From Halichondria panicea (lineage: Eukaryota; Porifera; Demospongiae; Suberitida; Halichondriidae), in NCBI RefSeq assembly GCF_963675165.1, contig NC_087389.1, positions 3,470,830 to 3,534,829 of the forward strand: DNA of 64,000 bases, in the 5' to 3' direction. This document shows, piece by piece, positions 11,661 through 23,100 of this stretch. The translations under genes were made by a program, and so were the position numbers. Below the pieces are notes generated by a model, which saw only the letters and a list, made by a program, of their open reading frames with translations, was not told the origin of the DNA and ran no database searches. Every line of letters begins with the position of its first letter. Position 1 is the first letter of the stretch.

Positions 11661-14055
11661 ATCAAGTAATGGAGTGCAAAACTACCCTGGATTCTTGAGC
11701 ACGTTTAACTTGATAAGCACTGGTATTAACCTGAGTAATATCACTGGGGACGAATGCACTGAAACATCAATGCTGAGTGATGAAAGCCTACTGATTTTGG
11801 TATGATAACATGAATCATTGTACTCGTAAGAGGTTAGATGTGCATGTCTTACATTTGATCTGTGTGTGAAACCATTACTTAGCAATAGAAGTGGTCGTGG
11901 AAACCTCCTGTGTGCATACTATATTAGCCTGTGTACCCGAGTTGAAAGTGTTGGTTTAGTTAATGTATGTTCCCACCATTGGAATGTTGGTCTTTTAGCG
12001 TGACCACATTATTTTTTGCCACACCCACTGTGTTACCTAAGTACTGTATAATGTGTGTTTTCCCATTGCAATAAATCTTTGAATCTATGCAAGGCTGTGT
12101 ATATAAATTACTTGATTAAACGCCCATGGTAAAAGCTCTAGCTGTCTTTGTAATAAACTCCCATCTTAAATAATCGCCCATGTATGGGGCGTGGCACTGT
12201 GGGTGGAGCTGAAGTAGCACGTGAAACCAGTTGCAAGCATGGCAGCATAGAATAATAGATACTATTATTTTATGATGGCAAAGAGAGAGATACCGACACA
12301 GAGAGAGAAACACCACTCCTATGACTTAAGATGTAAGCTGAGAGCTGTGGAAGCAGCCAAGAATAGCATAATAACTGCTGTGCAAGAGTTTGAAGTAGAC
12401 ATAACAATAAACGCCTGTTTCGAATAAGCGCCCATCTCGGTTTAAACGCCCCCTCTACAGATGTATGCTAGGAGATAAACGCCCGGGCGTTTAATCAAGT
12501 AGAGTGCCGTATATAATTATGGAGAACCTCACCAAACCATGCCACCTACAAATTGCATCACCCATGCAGGGTGCTATGGTGGCTGGTCTTAACCTTGGTG
12601 GTGGTTTGGGAAATCTGCTGACTGGAAGTGAGTTACATGTATCTATTCGTGATGGATATCCCAGACTAAATGAATGCAATTCTTTCAATTAGAGCCGAAT
12701 GACTATTTTGGACGAAAGGTAGTGATTATAGCAAGTGGTGTGATTATGGTCATTGGTGGGGCCATACAGACTGCTTCTTTCTTCTCTTGGTACGTATTAG
12801 GTATAATTCTATTTTCATTTTAAATTGTATGGTCTAATGTAGGATGTTTATTGCTGGCCGAACCACTGCTGGATTTGGATTTGGGTGAGACTCACTGTGT
12901 GTGTAATTGACGTATATATCTGTGTATGGGTCAAAGTTGAACAAGTTGAAGTCATTGTACAAGGAATAGCACCAGACCTGATTTGCACAACGATTGAACA
13001 TTATGAACTCCTCTAAGCATGTGTACTATACCGATTGATGTGCCATTGATACGTATTGAAAGCTGTTTTTGTGTTGAACGTTTAGTTCAGAAATTATGTT
13101 TAGTAAGTAACACAACACAATGTTACTGTATCATACATGTACGGTGTAGCCATCTAGTTATTGTTTTGTCATAGTCGGAAATATTGTTCTGCTCTCTTGG
13201 GATTGTGCCTTTTGTGACGGCCACCGTGGTGGGTGTATTGGCCTTAATTGGGACTATATTGACTACAGCTTTCATTGACAAGGTAACCAACCAAAGGTCC
13301 TACTTTAAAATATAGGCTTGTATTTGCTGTACTGCATGTGTACATATAAGTTTAGTGCCTGCATGGACTTTCGTGTGTGTGATTGATAACATTTCAGTAA
13401 ACCTGTATGAGTCTCTCAATCGGCATTGTATTTTTATCTGGGTACTGCTTCCATTGTACAGATTGGCAGGAAGGTAATGCTGACTGTGGGTGGTCTACTG
13501 ATGGCTCTGTTGAACGGAATATCGGCCACCTTGATACTTTCATTCAACTTAGAGCAGGAGGACAATGTTGTTGTCAGCTACATAGTGGTGTGTCTGGTTT
13601 GTCTCTTTGTACTGATCTTCACGGGCAGTTGGTAGTAAGTTGGTCCTTGTGCGTTGTAGTGAAGTTTATTCTTGTCTTTTACAGTGTAGTACCGTACATC
13701 GTCAATGCTGAAATATTTCCTCTTGAAATGCGAGGTTTGTTGCTCGAAATTGGTACTTGTTTCCTAGATTTTGAGTAGATCTACTGATTTCATTTGAAGC
13801 TTGGTTTTTCAGTTAAAAAAATAATTAAAAAGAATGCTCATTTGTACATAATTATTGTCATTCATTTAAATCATACGTTCTATAGGAATTAGTGCTGCCA
13901 TCACCTCTTCCTCCTATTTCTTCACATCTGCAATTGTCAGTCAACTGTTTCCGTACATATTTTCTGTGTTGAGATCGTACGGTGTTTTGTACCTGGTTGG
14001 ATGCATCAACGTAACTGCTGCATTGTATTTCTGGATCCTGTTCCCAGAAACTAAA
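11661..14055 (+). pseudogene. SLC2-like sugar transporter lacking its middle
   Basis: Eight exon-like blocks: 11661-11799, 12570-12627, 12693-12789, 12843-12884, 13175-13282, 13462-13634, 13685-13734 and 13886-14055. Most adjoining junctions are in phase. The product has the SLC2 order: a TM1-2 loop (GVQNYPGFLSTF), TM2 (GAMVAGLNLGGGLGN), motif A as KPNDYFGRK, TM4 entry (FIAGRTTAGFGFG), then a jump to TM8 (TTAFIDKIGRK), then PYIVNAEIFPLEMRG and a last helix ending LFPETK. Roughly TM4 to TM7 with the central loop is absent between 12884 and 13175. A first exon and a C-terminal exon after PETK are not found. A 16-nt mini-exon candidate at about 13087-13102 (SEIMF) does not bridge the gap in phase. 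It could be a decayed gene, an internal deletion, or an assembly collapse. The family assignment is firm, the gene status is not. Confidence 0.6.
12097..12513. repeat. TACYGTA MITE, copy 2 (AAACGCCC arms)
   Basis: Same element as 10594-11023: AAATTACTTGATTAAACGCC at the left, GGGCGTTTAATCAAGTA at the right, and the shared interior GTTGCAAGCATGGCAGCATA. It lies between the first two exon blocks of the SLC2-like remnant. Confidence 0.83.
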
Positions 14056-14255
14056 GTGAGTAGAAATTATATGATTATACATTCGTACTACTCAACCTTG
14101 GTTTGCTACATAAGTTATTTCTAGCCTGAGAGTCACAAAAGTACTGCTTTCAGCAAAAACTTTGCAAAATCAACTACAAGTTCACGCAGAAAATCGATCA
14201 TTGTCAATAAACTCCTATTGCGCATAATAATTATTATAGGTTATAATTATAGACA

Positions 14256-14675
14256 CTGTTTTGGGGTATCTAGGGGATTTAAAACGAGACTGTTGCAGTA
14301 TCCCGAACGCAGTGAGAGTACTGCCGTAAAAACTTGCCAGAAAATTTTCTTTGGCACACAAATAGAATGGAGAAAATCATGGTAGCTTTAGATGGCTAGA
14401 AGCGTAGGTGGGTCATCGAAATTTGTAAATTTTGGTTAATTTTCAAGGGCTCGTAACTAAGAAGCCATACGACACATGGGGTTAAATTGGGTGCAGCTAT
14501 ATAACTTATGGATATGCCAAGTTTCGTTGTAATCGGAGGGGTGCTCATTTTCGTGTGTTGTGAGTTGACATGGAATGTCCCATTGGGAAATCTATAGATG
14601 CTACGAGCTATTAGTGTAATGAGTTAGCTAGCCAGCAGAGGAGGTATGACAGGGTCGATAAAGATTAATGACCTT
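14256..14675. repeat. Dispersed repeat, copy 1
   Basis: This matches 19620-20105 in the same orientation. Shared landmarks are ACTTGCCAGAAAA, ACAAATAGAATGGAGAA, and the ending GACAGGGTCGATAAAGATTA. It holds no coding region. It separates the SLC2-like remnant from the WD40 remnant. Confidence 0.75.
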
Positions 14676-15184
14676 TACACCGTATTTTTCATCTGAACAT
14701 TTTTCATGGTTTAGTTGAAGGTTGTAATTATAACTATTGTCTCTCGATCGGCTGTGGTTTTGATTAAGCTTGTGGTGGTGCAAAAACCCATGCAAAACTC
14801 AGTTTACCGTGTAAATGATAAATTAATAGTCCACGTAATATTGACTTTTAATTTAACCATGTTGTACGTATCTCCTCTGGCTAGCCAGCGTGCAGCTTAC
14901 AATCATGCTTGCTTTTATTTGACAACAAAGTCTTTATGCCATTATGTTGCTCCATGGTATAAAATGCAGCATTTGGTATTGAGATTCACATGCAGAAAAA
15001 TAGACTAGACACACTGATTGACTAGTATGAAACCCGCGGCCACTTACACGCTTCGCCTCATTGTAATTTTGTGAACCTTCATGCATGTGTACCTAGTACA
15101 CGTTAAAATTCTGGTGCACATGAATACAGTAGACAGTAGATTTAATAAGCGTGTGAGCACACACAACAATTAAACTTTTTTCAG

Positions 15185-15444
15185 ACACTTACAAGCTGAC
15201 AACTGGAAAATAATTAGTGCAGCCGACGACAAGACAATGAAGGCAAGATATAGAATTACATGATTAAACTGCCTTCTATAATTTTATACATCAACCACAG
15301 GTATGGAGTGTTCACACGGGCAATCGACTGCTGACTTTAAAGTCCCATACTGATGGCGTCACATGTCTGCAGTTCAATGACAAAGTTATTGTTTCAGGTT
15401 CCTATGATCGAACTGTAAAATTGTGGGACTTCTCAGCATGCTAA
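15185..15444 (+). CDS. 3' end of a WD40-repeat gene (F-box/WD type)
   Basis: Two exons: 15185-15242 and 15301-15444 with stop. The first reads HLQADNWKIISAADDKTMK. The second reads VWSVHTGNRLLTLKSHTDG, continues with VTCLQFNDKVIVSGSYDRT and ends VKLWDFSAC. The SGSYDRTVKLWD block is a classic WD-repeat end, closest in style to F-box/WD40 proteins. About one and a half blades are present. No upstream WD exons are visible between 14056 and 15184, so the gene is truncated or its earlier exons lie elsewhere. The intron between the two exons starts with GC (AAG|GCAAGA) and ends CAG, a GC-AG intron that keeps phase 0. Confidence 0.65.
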
Positions 15445-15468
15445 ATACGATTAGAGTTTCTGTAACAC

Positions 15469-15655
15469 CTATTTTTTTGTAACTGGATGTTTTCCCTTTT
15501 TATTTTTCTTGCGTTTCCTCACTGATGCACAGATTTGTTTGGGGATGGGGCTTTCCAATTGTTTCTTCTGCTCAAATGTTTGTGACTTTGTTTTAACACT
15601 TGTATTCAATTTTCGGTTGAACACAGCAACAAAGAAACCATTAGTTAGATCATCA
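15469..15655 (-). CDS. Last exon of an NSUN-like RNA methyltransferase
   Basis: A single exon with acceptor TGTGCAG and an open frame of 61 codons plus stop. It starts DDLTNGFFVAVFNRK and ends in a Lys-rich tail (SVRKRKKNKKGKH). NGFFVAVF followed by a basic tail is how NOP2/Sun family m5C methyltransferases such as NSUN5 end, after the last strand of the catalytic fold. No further minus-strand exons of the family can be recognised upstream to 20 kb, where a Tigger-like MITE starts only 130 bp away. It therefore looks like a stranded 3' fragment, convergent with the WD40 fragment and 24 bp from it. The family call rests on this short segment only. Confidence 0.45.
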
Positions 15656-15781
15656 CTGCACATCCGTATGCAACAAGAACCTGCAAATATAAAAATGGGT
15701 TGGACTGAAAATGCAAACTAGTAATAATAATTTTAACGTAAATTATAAGCTGCACAACATGATCATGAAGAATTATAATTA

Positions 15782-16218
15782 CAGTAGACTCTCGCTATTC
15801 CGGCTCTCTGAAGTACGACCACCTCGATATACCGGCCATTTGGCTTGGCACGGAATGCTAGCTATATATTTACTGCACAAAACTCACCCTGAAGTACGGC
15901 CACTCGCTATTCCGTTAACCGGCGCGGCCAGTGCTGGCTGTCCCAAACAAGGTTTTCAATGTAATTTTATACGTATATTACGGCCGGATATGACGTTTTG
16001 GGTGTGGTTTAGCAAATAAAATTAGATTACACTTAAATAGAGAACAGAATGATTCCTCATTATCCTACATTATCCTCGAGACAAGAACCGCAAAAGTAGT
16101 CATTAGATTCGAGGTAAGGTCGTTTTTAAGCTGCGGCTATTTCCTGAGCTGCAGCCACCTTGCTATTCCGGCCAAGCTGCATGGTCCCAAGGGTGACCGG
16201 ATTAACGAGAGTCTACTG
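15782..16218. repeat. Tigger/pogo-like MITE
   Basis: The ends are CAGTAGACTCTCGCTATTCC and the inverted GGATTAACGAGAGTCTACTG. CAGTAGA ends with CTCG and ATTCCGG text are typical of Tc1/mariner Tigger-type elements. It is non-autonomous, with no transposase inside. Confidence 0.8.
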
Positions 16219-16818
16219 TTAGGTACACGACATTAATTTCACTTGTTGATAATTGCTTCATGCAGGGAACTAGTCTGGAAGAGGTTGATGGATTGTTTAA
16301 GAGATCGTGCTGCACAAGATATGAACATTTTTTATTAGAACTGTGTTTTCTGTGGTTATATTTATAGCAACTTATTATAGGCGTAGCCGCACGAGGGATA
16401 AGATAAAGCTGACTGTGTGTGTGTGTGTATTCCAGCTGTAACTGCTCAACGGTTGCAATGTGACAAAAACTATGGCTTCTAGACACGTTCTCTTGGATTT
16501 TGATTTGTGAATTTGCAAATAAAAGCTTAGTTATAGCTAACAGTGAAGGCTGTTGCAGTCTTTTTAAAACCTTTCATAGCGTCATCTGTTAGCCTTGCAC
16601 TAAAACTCTAGCTTTTTGTTAGCTACAAGAGTCAGAAACGAGCTGCAAAGCAGTACTAAGTCTCGCTTGCCCCGCCCCTTCATTCTTTCTGTCACCATGC
16701 TGTTTTTGTCTGCACTGTCAGCAAAGTTTGCTTTGTCAAGTGGGTGTGAACATGACAGTGACCAGCACACGTGGCTTGAGAAGACTGTATGTGCATGTAG
16801 TAGCTCTGGGGTATTATC

Positions 16819-17915
16819 TAGCCTCGATCCCAGGCCGAGTTTTCGCTTTTATAACGGTTAGGCGAACAACTGGGCCTGGTACTAGTTGTCTGCGCATGCG
16901 TCAGTCGTTTGTCAGATTCTGACGAATGGATATTCTCGTTCACTTTTGTGACATTTATATTCGTGTACTATCGTGTACTAGAAGTCAGTTCCCGTTTTAT
17001 CATTATTGGAATGGCTCTTAGCTGAAGCTTCTCTCTTCTCTGAAGCTTAGAAAACATTATTCTGAAGACTGAACAACAATGGAAAAGGTATAAAGCTTTG
17101 TCAAGCTTGTTAAGGTCAGATATTTTTGTGTGGGCCCTATGCTATCATGTCAAGTCGTGTTCATGTTTGGTATTAAAAGATCTATAGTATCATCATTAAT
17201 ATGGTGGATCAAGTGAAGAGTGTGAGCTAGAGAACTTGGTGCTACCATCATCAGCTCGTCGACAATGACACTATAACCTGTTTAATACGAGAAATTTAAT
17301 ATGTACATGTATACAGTAGATCTACACGTATTTTGAATGTCTACTTCTCTGTACAGGAGCAATGGCTACTATCCAGCTATCCCAACATTGTTCCTCTTGG
17401 CCATACTAACGGACAAGACTGGACAGTTTAAGGTAAAGGGTTTAACCGTGTTTGGTTTCTTTAATATTGTCCTATACTTACAGGACTGGAGTATGACCTG
17501 ATCGTTCGAGTGTTGCTGGGTAGCTCAGAGGCATCAAGAGAATCTACGTTTTCTCAAGCAAAGTTTAACTGAGTTACAAGTTGGGGCCTAGAATCAGAGA
17601 AGTCCAGCAGCCTGCTAAATCGTTGAAACGTAATTTGAAGGCATTCAATCATCTTGAAGTTGCCCTGGGTCACTGTAATCGTGCTGCAGCACAACTGGCA
17701 ACTCCCCAGGCCCTTGTGAAGCAGCTCCCTATGTGCATCTTTTGTGTACTCACTCTGTGCATTTTCTGTGTACAAATTTCGATTATTGATTTATTAAATA
17801 TCTTTGCCGACCACAAATACAATGAAAATTTGACGCATGCGCAGACAACTAGTACCAGGCCCAGTTGTTTGCCTAACCGTTATAAAAGCGAAAACTCGGC
17901 CTGGGATCGAGGCTA
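16819..17915. repeat. TAGCCTCG element with 10-bp target duplication
   Basis: Long inverted ends of about 70 bp: TAGCCTCGATCCCAGGCCGA on the left and TCGGCCTGGGATCGAGGCTA on the right. The inner text ATAACGGTTAGGC is also inverted. It is flanked by the identical 10 bp GGGTATTATC (809-818 and 916-925 of the 16-kb and 17-kb coordinates). No recognisable transposase is inside. An 8-11 bp duplication suggests Mutator-like mobilisation (inference). Confidence 0.85.
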
Positions 17916-17984
17916 GGGTATTATCCAGTTTTGGACATATAGATCTATGATTTGCTAGCTGCAAGTCTTCATTGCGAGATTTGC

Positions 17985-18215
17985 TATAGATAATGAAAGC
18001 ACCGCAGGTGTTGATGCCTCGGTGGAGATACCAAAGCTACATAACATAAAGCTTTTATACACAATCATGATAAAACAATTTAATTTTGCTGCATGCAAAA
18101 ACTCAGAGTGGGTAATGATCGACCATGATTGTTGTTAAAAACGATCGATGCCAAAAGTTCAAGTCTAAAATTAATGGCTGCATTATATCAGAGCCTTGAA
18201 GCTCTCTTGTCACTC
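17985..18215. repeat. Dispersed repeat, inverted copy of 28180-28395
   Basis: Shared landmarks with the reverse complement of 28180-28395 are AATGAAAGCACCGC, GATGCCTCGGTGGA and TTGCTGCATGCAAA. A fragment of the same end (GAGGCATCAGCACC...GGTGCTTT) also occurs near 56675-56710. The nature of the element is not recognised. From 18216 to 19314 I see no gene and no other clear repeat. Confidence 0.65.
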
Positions 18216-19314
18216 TTGCAGCTACCAATAGCTAGCGTTCTAGTGCAGAGCTAACTACTAAGTAGAGTAGCAACACTCGGTGAACTAGTTTGACTACGTG
18301 CTCTTCTGAAAAGGCTGCAATGGCATTCCAAGTAAGCAAAACTAGGCATAACTCGACAATGAAGCATTATTTTGCAAATCCACGAATTAAAATCCAAGTA
18401 AACACGACTAGAAGCCTATAGAAACTCTTACTTGCACTTGATTCATCCTTGAGCAGCTGTAGCAGTCTACACAGACAGACACACACACAAACACACTACC
18501 TTATACCTCGCTTGCGCATGCGCACCGAGGCATAATTATATCGAATTCATACTTAATTTGCATGCAATCATGTGTCTAAGAAATTCCTGGACCCACTTGA
18601 ACAAACCAGCATGTTGAGTTTGACCAGACCCTTCTTTTAGTGAACGAAGCTGTGCTGCCTGAGTATAGTATGTATAGTATAGTACTCGAGTGCGAACTAA
18701 CCTATTGCCGGCGCACTCAATCCCACGTGTGTGAGATTCTGAGACAGAATACAATTTTTTCTTCTTTTCGTGAGGTCCTTGTAAGCCACTAAACACTATA
18801 CAGTGCTACATGTACAGGTTTAATTACGCTATGTTTAAAATCATGTGCAGGTGTTTCAACCAGAAAAGCGAACGTTGTGAACATTCAGCAAGTAAATTGG
18901 AACTAGACATGTCTCCTACGATAATCGCCAGCTTCCAGAATCAGAGCTAGAGACTTGTTTGTCGTTATAATCATGTGTCCATCATGTTGCAAAGTTGTAA
19001 TAAAAGTCAGATAGTCCCTACCATATTTATGGTAGTCAGGGTGTCAAGGTACTTATAATGTGATGATGACAAATCCTCATACGTAACTGACATAATTTGC
19101 TACAGTGTATAGCAACTAAAATATCAACTTTTTTACGTATAGGTGATTACTCACGCAAGAGGGATGCAGCTATAATTATAATACAACTCGAGCCCTTGGG
19201 GCATAGCCCCAAAAAAGCAAGAGTCGCGAGCATGACGTTATAACTTATTGCTGATTGTGTAATAAGTTCAAGCCTAATGGACCAGACGAAGCAGAGGAGC
19301 CGGAGCCGGAGCTA

Positions 19315-19613
19315 CAGTAGAACTTCGATTATCCGGACACCTTGGTTCCAGAAGCAGGCCGGATAAGTGAATATGCCGGATAATCGAATAGATAAACCAC
19401 GCCTTGATCCACCCACTTTATTGATGAACAGCGGTTGTCTGCGCATGCGCAAAAGAAAAGCAGGCATGTCTCCATGGTAACAGCTGCAACGCGCATGCGC
19501 ATTTGAGGGACACGCCCATTTTCTGAATTATGTAATCTGATTAAAAAGAAAACTGCCAAGCCGGATAATCGAGGTTCCGGATAATCGAGGGCCGGATAAT
19601 CGAGGTTCTACTG
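19315..19613. repeat. Tigger/pogo-like MITE with TA duplication
   Basis: It begins CAGTAGAACTTCGATTATCC and ends GGATAATCGAGGTTCTACTG, with TA on both sides. This closely follows the known Tigger terminal consensus. The right arm has two extra tandem copies of CCGGATAATCGAGG. No transposase is present. Confidence 0.9.
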
Positions 19614-19619
19614 TATAAT

Positions 19620-20105
19620 TATATAGACACGGTTTTGGAGGTATCTAGGGCTTGCATTATCCCGAACACAGTGAGAGTATACCGTAAAAACTTGCCAGAA
19701 AAATTTCTTTGGCGCACAAATAGAATGGAGAAGATCATGTGAGCTTTAGATGGCGCTTTATTTGAGTGGGAACTACATTTAAATTGCAGTGATAAATAGC
19801 TTGAAGGCACATTTGGTGCAATTAGAGCTGAGACTGTTTAGTTCCGGCGCTAAAATTAGGGTGGAACCTTTATTTGACTGTTTACGGTACTATAGTAGTC
19901 CCTGAGGGCTTAAATCACATAGATACTGTTCAAAATAGTAAGTTTCAAGTTTAGATGCTAGGTGAACATTATTAATTGTACCAGGTTAAAATGGGAAATC
20001 TATGCTACGAGTAACTATGTAGTGTAGTAAGTGTTTCAAATTAAAGTTGCGTTGAGTTATATAGCTAGCCAGCAGAGAAGGTGTGCGACAGGGTCGATAA
20101 AGATT
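19620..20105. repeat. Dispersed repeat, copy 2
   Basis: Second copy of the repeat at 14256-14675, in the same orientation and immediately 3' of the Tigger-like MITE. It ends just downstream of the stop codon of the minus-strand Roc-COR-Death gene. Confidence 0.75.
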
Positions 20106-20146
20106 ATACAAATCTATGAAACATGAAACAAACTAGTATTTTAATA

Positions 20147-23100
20147 CTAAGTAGAGTCAAGTGAGCACAAGTGCTGGCAAATATCAATTGCTAGTTGGCC
20201 TTCGTTGGCATTCAGTACTATCTCAATGAGTGCTCTGTAGGTGGCAGCAAAGGGGTTGCGCTTTCTCCACAACCTCAAAGCCTCAGCCACGGCACTTTGT
20301 GTGCTTCTTTTTACTGACAGGAGGTTTGTTACGTCTCTTTGCTGGCTTTGGGTTAGTCCCAAGGGAATCATGTAGTCTTCCACATTACCAAAGTGATCGG
20401 AAAGTCCGAGCATGTCTTTTTCATCAATTTGTCCATCAAGTTGAGAGTCGGTCACTTTAGTACGCTCCTTCAGTTCTTCAACAGTCAGTGTCCTCAGTCC
20501 ACCAGTTCCTATGCCACATTTATCATGAGTAGAAGTATTACAAGACAGAGCTATACTATAATAATTTACCTGGTGTTTCTGGGCTATTTTGACAGATCTG
20601 CAGATCAAAAAATATAATATTGTGTTGCTAATAGTCACCAGCACGTATAACATTTATTTCACATACCAAGAGTAGATACTCTTATCTACTCTTGCACATA
20701 CCTATAGATTCCCACAACACAATACAATTCGTGCATACATGATTGTATCTACCTATATACATATAACTTACTTGCTCTTGTAGAATAACATCAACTTTTT
20801 CACTGCTATCTCCACTTCCTTTCCATTCCTCGAAACACTTAGGACATGCACCAACAGGAACTTCGATTTTAGGCTCATTGTCGTCAAAAGCCACAAATGT
20901 GAAGACAGACGGTTGAGGACAGTGACATAGCAGCATTGGGCCAGCACGATACTTCAAGCCTTGAAATCCACTCTCTTGGCATATCCTCTTGAGGTACTCA
21001 TCATGAATGAGCTGGATACATTCTGAAGGTTTCTTTCCCTTTAATACCCTGCATGTATTTGTAGTGGTTGTGAACATGGTTCAGATATGGGCAAATATTT
21101 GTAACAATTGTGACTAAGTTTAGTACATGTAGGTTGACTTATAGGCTTACCTCACAGAAATCTTTATTCTATGCTGAAGAACTTCCAGTTGAACTTTCCA
21201 TTTACAGTCATGAACCATATCAAAGCAACACAAGAAGCGAGAAACACGACTTCTCCTACGATGCTTTTGAGCTGCTGCCATCAACATGCATACCAAACGG
21301 TGATACACTTCCATAGGTAGAAACTTTTCAAAGTCGAAATAAAATTCCATCCAGGGAATGGTGCTTTGAGCTACCTCTTCGATCATGTCATCTTGAAGCT
21401 CCGGTAGCATTGAAGGGATAACAAAGCATTTGTTGGTTGGACTATCACTGTGACAGCTGGCGGAATCGGCCTGGGAATCGTTACCAGATGTCGGATGAAT
21501 CAGACAATAGGCTTGTAGAATTACACTCAGTGTTGTAGCGTCAACTATATCAGACTTGAGAATTTGTTGACACAATCTTTCGAGAACGGCAAAAGAGATT
21601 ATACCACTCTGTAAATTTCGTTCTTCTTTCCCTGAGAGAATATTGTCACTATCTTTGGATAACTCCATGATAATCTTCATGATTTCAATTAACATTTTCG
21701 GATCGATTATCACCAACTCCTTAATCTTTTCGGCATCCTTTTCACTTAAAAGCAGCTTGGACACGCGATCTGGAAGATACAAGAGAGTACACACATTACT
21801 TATTGTAAAAAGTAAATTCTGAAAGTGTGTATCAATGCAGCCACATAAACAAGTGATGGGGGGGGGGGTTATGCTTTAAGAACCACATCATACAGTACAT
21901 GCAAAAAACGTACCGAGAAGAATTATCTCCCCAACATCATGAAAGAATTCCAGGGCATTAGTGGGGTGTGGAACACCTTTGCGCTCAGCAATTTTAATCA
22001 TTTCATTCTTTCGACAGCACCTCTCAATTTCTCCTTTCTTCTTTTCTCGTTTGATGTCATTTTTCATCTCTTTCAGTTTACCTTCTAATCGAAGCCAAGA
22101 CAGGGGATATACTTCATTCAAAAACTTCAATTTCTTACTTATACCGTCGAGTGTACTTCGGACTTCTAAGGCTCCACTGTTGATCGGATCAGTCACTGAA
22201 TTTTCTACTGCAATGAAGTATCTTCCGTTAATTTTACAAAGGTGATTTACGCATCTATCATCCTCCACGAGCACTTTTCGTACCTCCTTATTGATTTCTT
22301 TCAGTTGATCCTGTGTGATTTCTTCTTTGCCAATTCCAGGATTGCGGTGAGTGCCTACAAGTACTACTCTTCTCTGATACTTGTCTTCTGTTTCTTCATT
22401 CTCATTTGGTTCCGGTGGAGAGATGTGTGCATGAATCGAATGCAACCAGTACCGAACTTCCTCCATTGGATTGGGTTGGAAATTTGGTTGAAGCAGATAT
22501 TCCCGCATATCTTGCAAATTGAACACCACAATGTACATGGATCGTCTCCTGATGAAGCAGTGATGCATTGGTCGGTAGTTTTCTTGGCCAGCGAAATCCA
22601 GGACATTCAGTATAAGGGTTGGCTTTGTATCCTTCATCAGATGTTTCCGGTTTTTAAATGCATTGTTGACGATTTTAGCTTCTAACCGACTGCATACACT
22701 GATACTTCGCTCAGGGGGTACGATTTTAGTAGACACAGGTAAAGGTTGGGAAACAGACTTTTTGACTTGGGAAACTTTGGGGACTTGTGGTTTTGATGGA
22801 GGCTTGGGAGTAAATTCAATTTTCTCTGGCGCTATCAATGTGTTAGCTGCACTTGAATTGAGAACTGGAGGTGGTGAGGGAGAATTTTCTACTGGTGCCA
22901 GTTTCACTTGTTGGTCAGTAGGAGTGTTCGATGGTCGAGGATCACTCGAAAGAAATGAGTACGAGTCTAAAATTGGATCACGTTCCTTCCGCAAATTTAT
23001 TTTAGGAACCAGAGGCTTCGTTTCTTTGTTGATTTTCGTGTTAATATCCTCTATTCTTCGGAGAAGCTCACCCAAAGATTTTTCTTGAAACTTCTGAGAA

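Noticed and set aside
17581-17916. Open frame of 111 codons inside the TAGCCTCG element
   Set aside because: The end of the frame is the terminal inverted repeat itself and the rest resembles no transposase; likely chance.
22242-22685. Plus-strand open frame of 147 codons
   Set aside because: It is the antisense shadow of the Roc-COR exon of paralogue A; it has no domain of its own.
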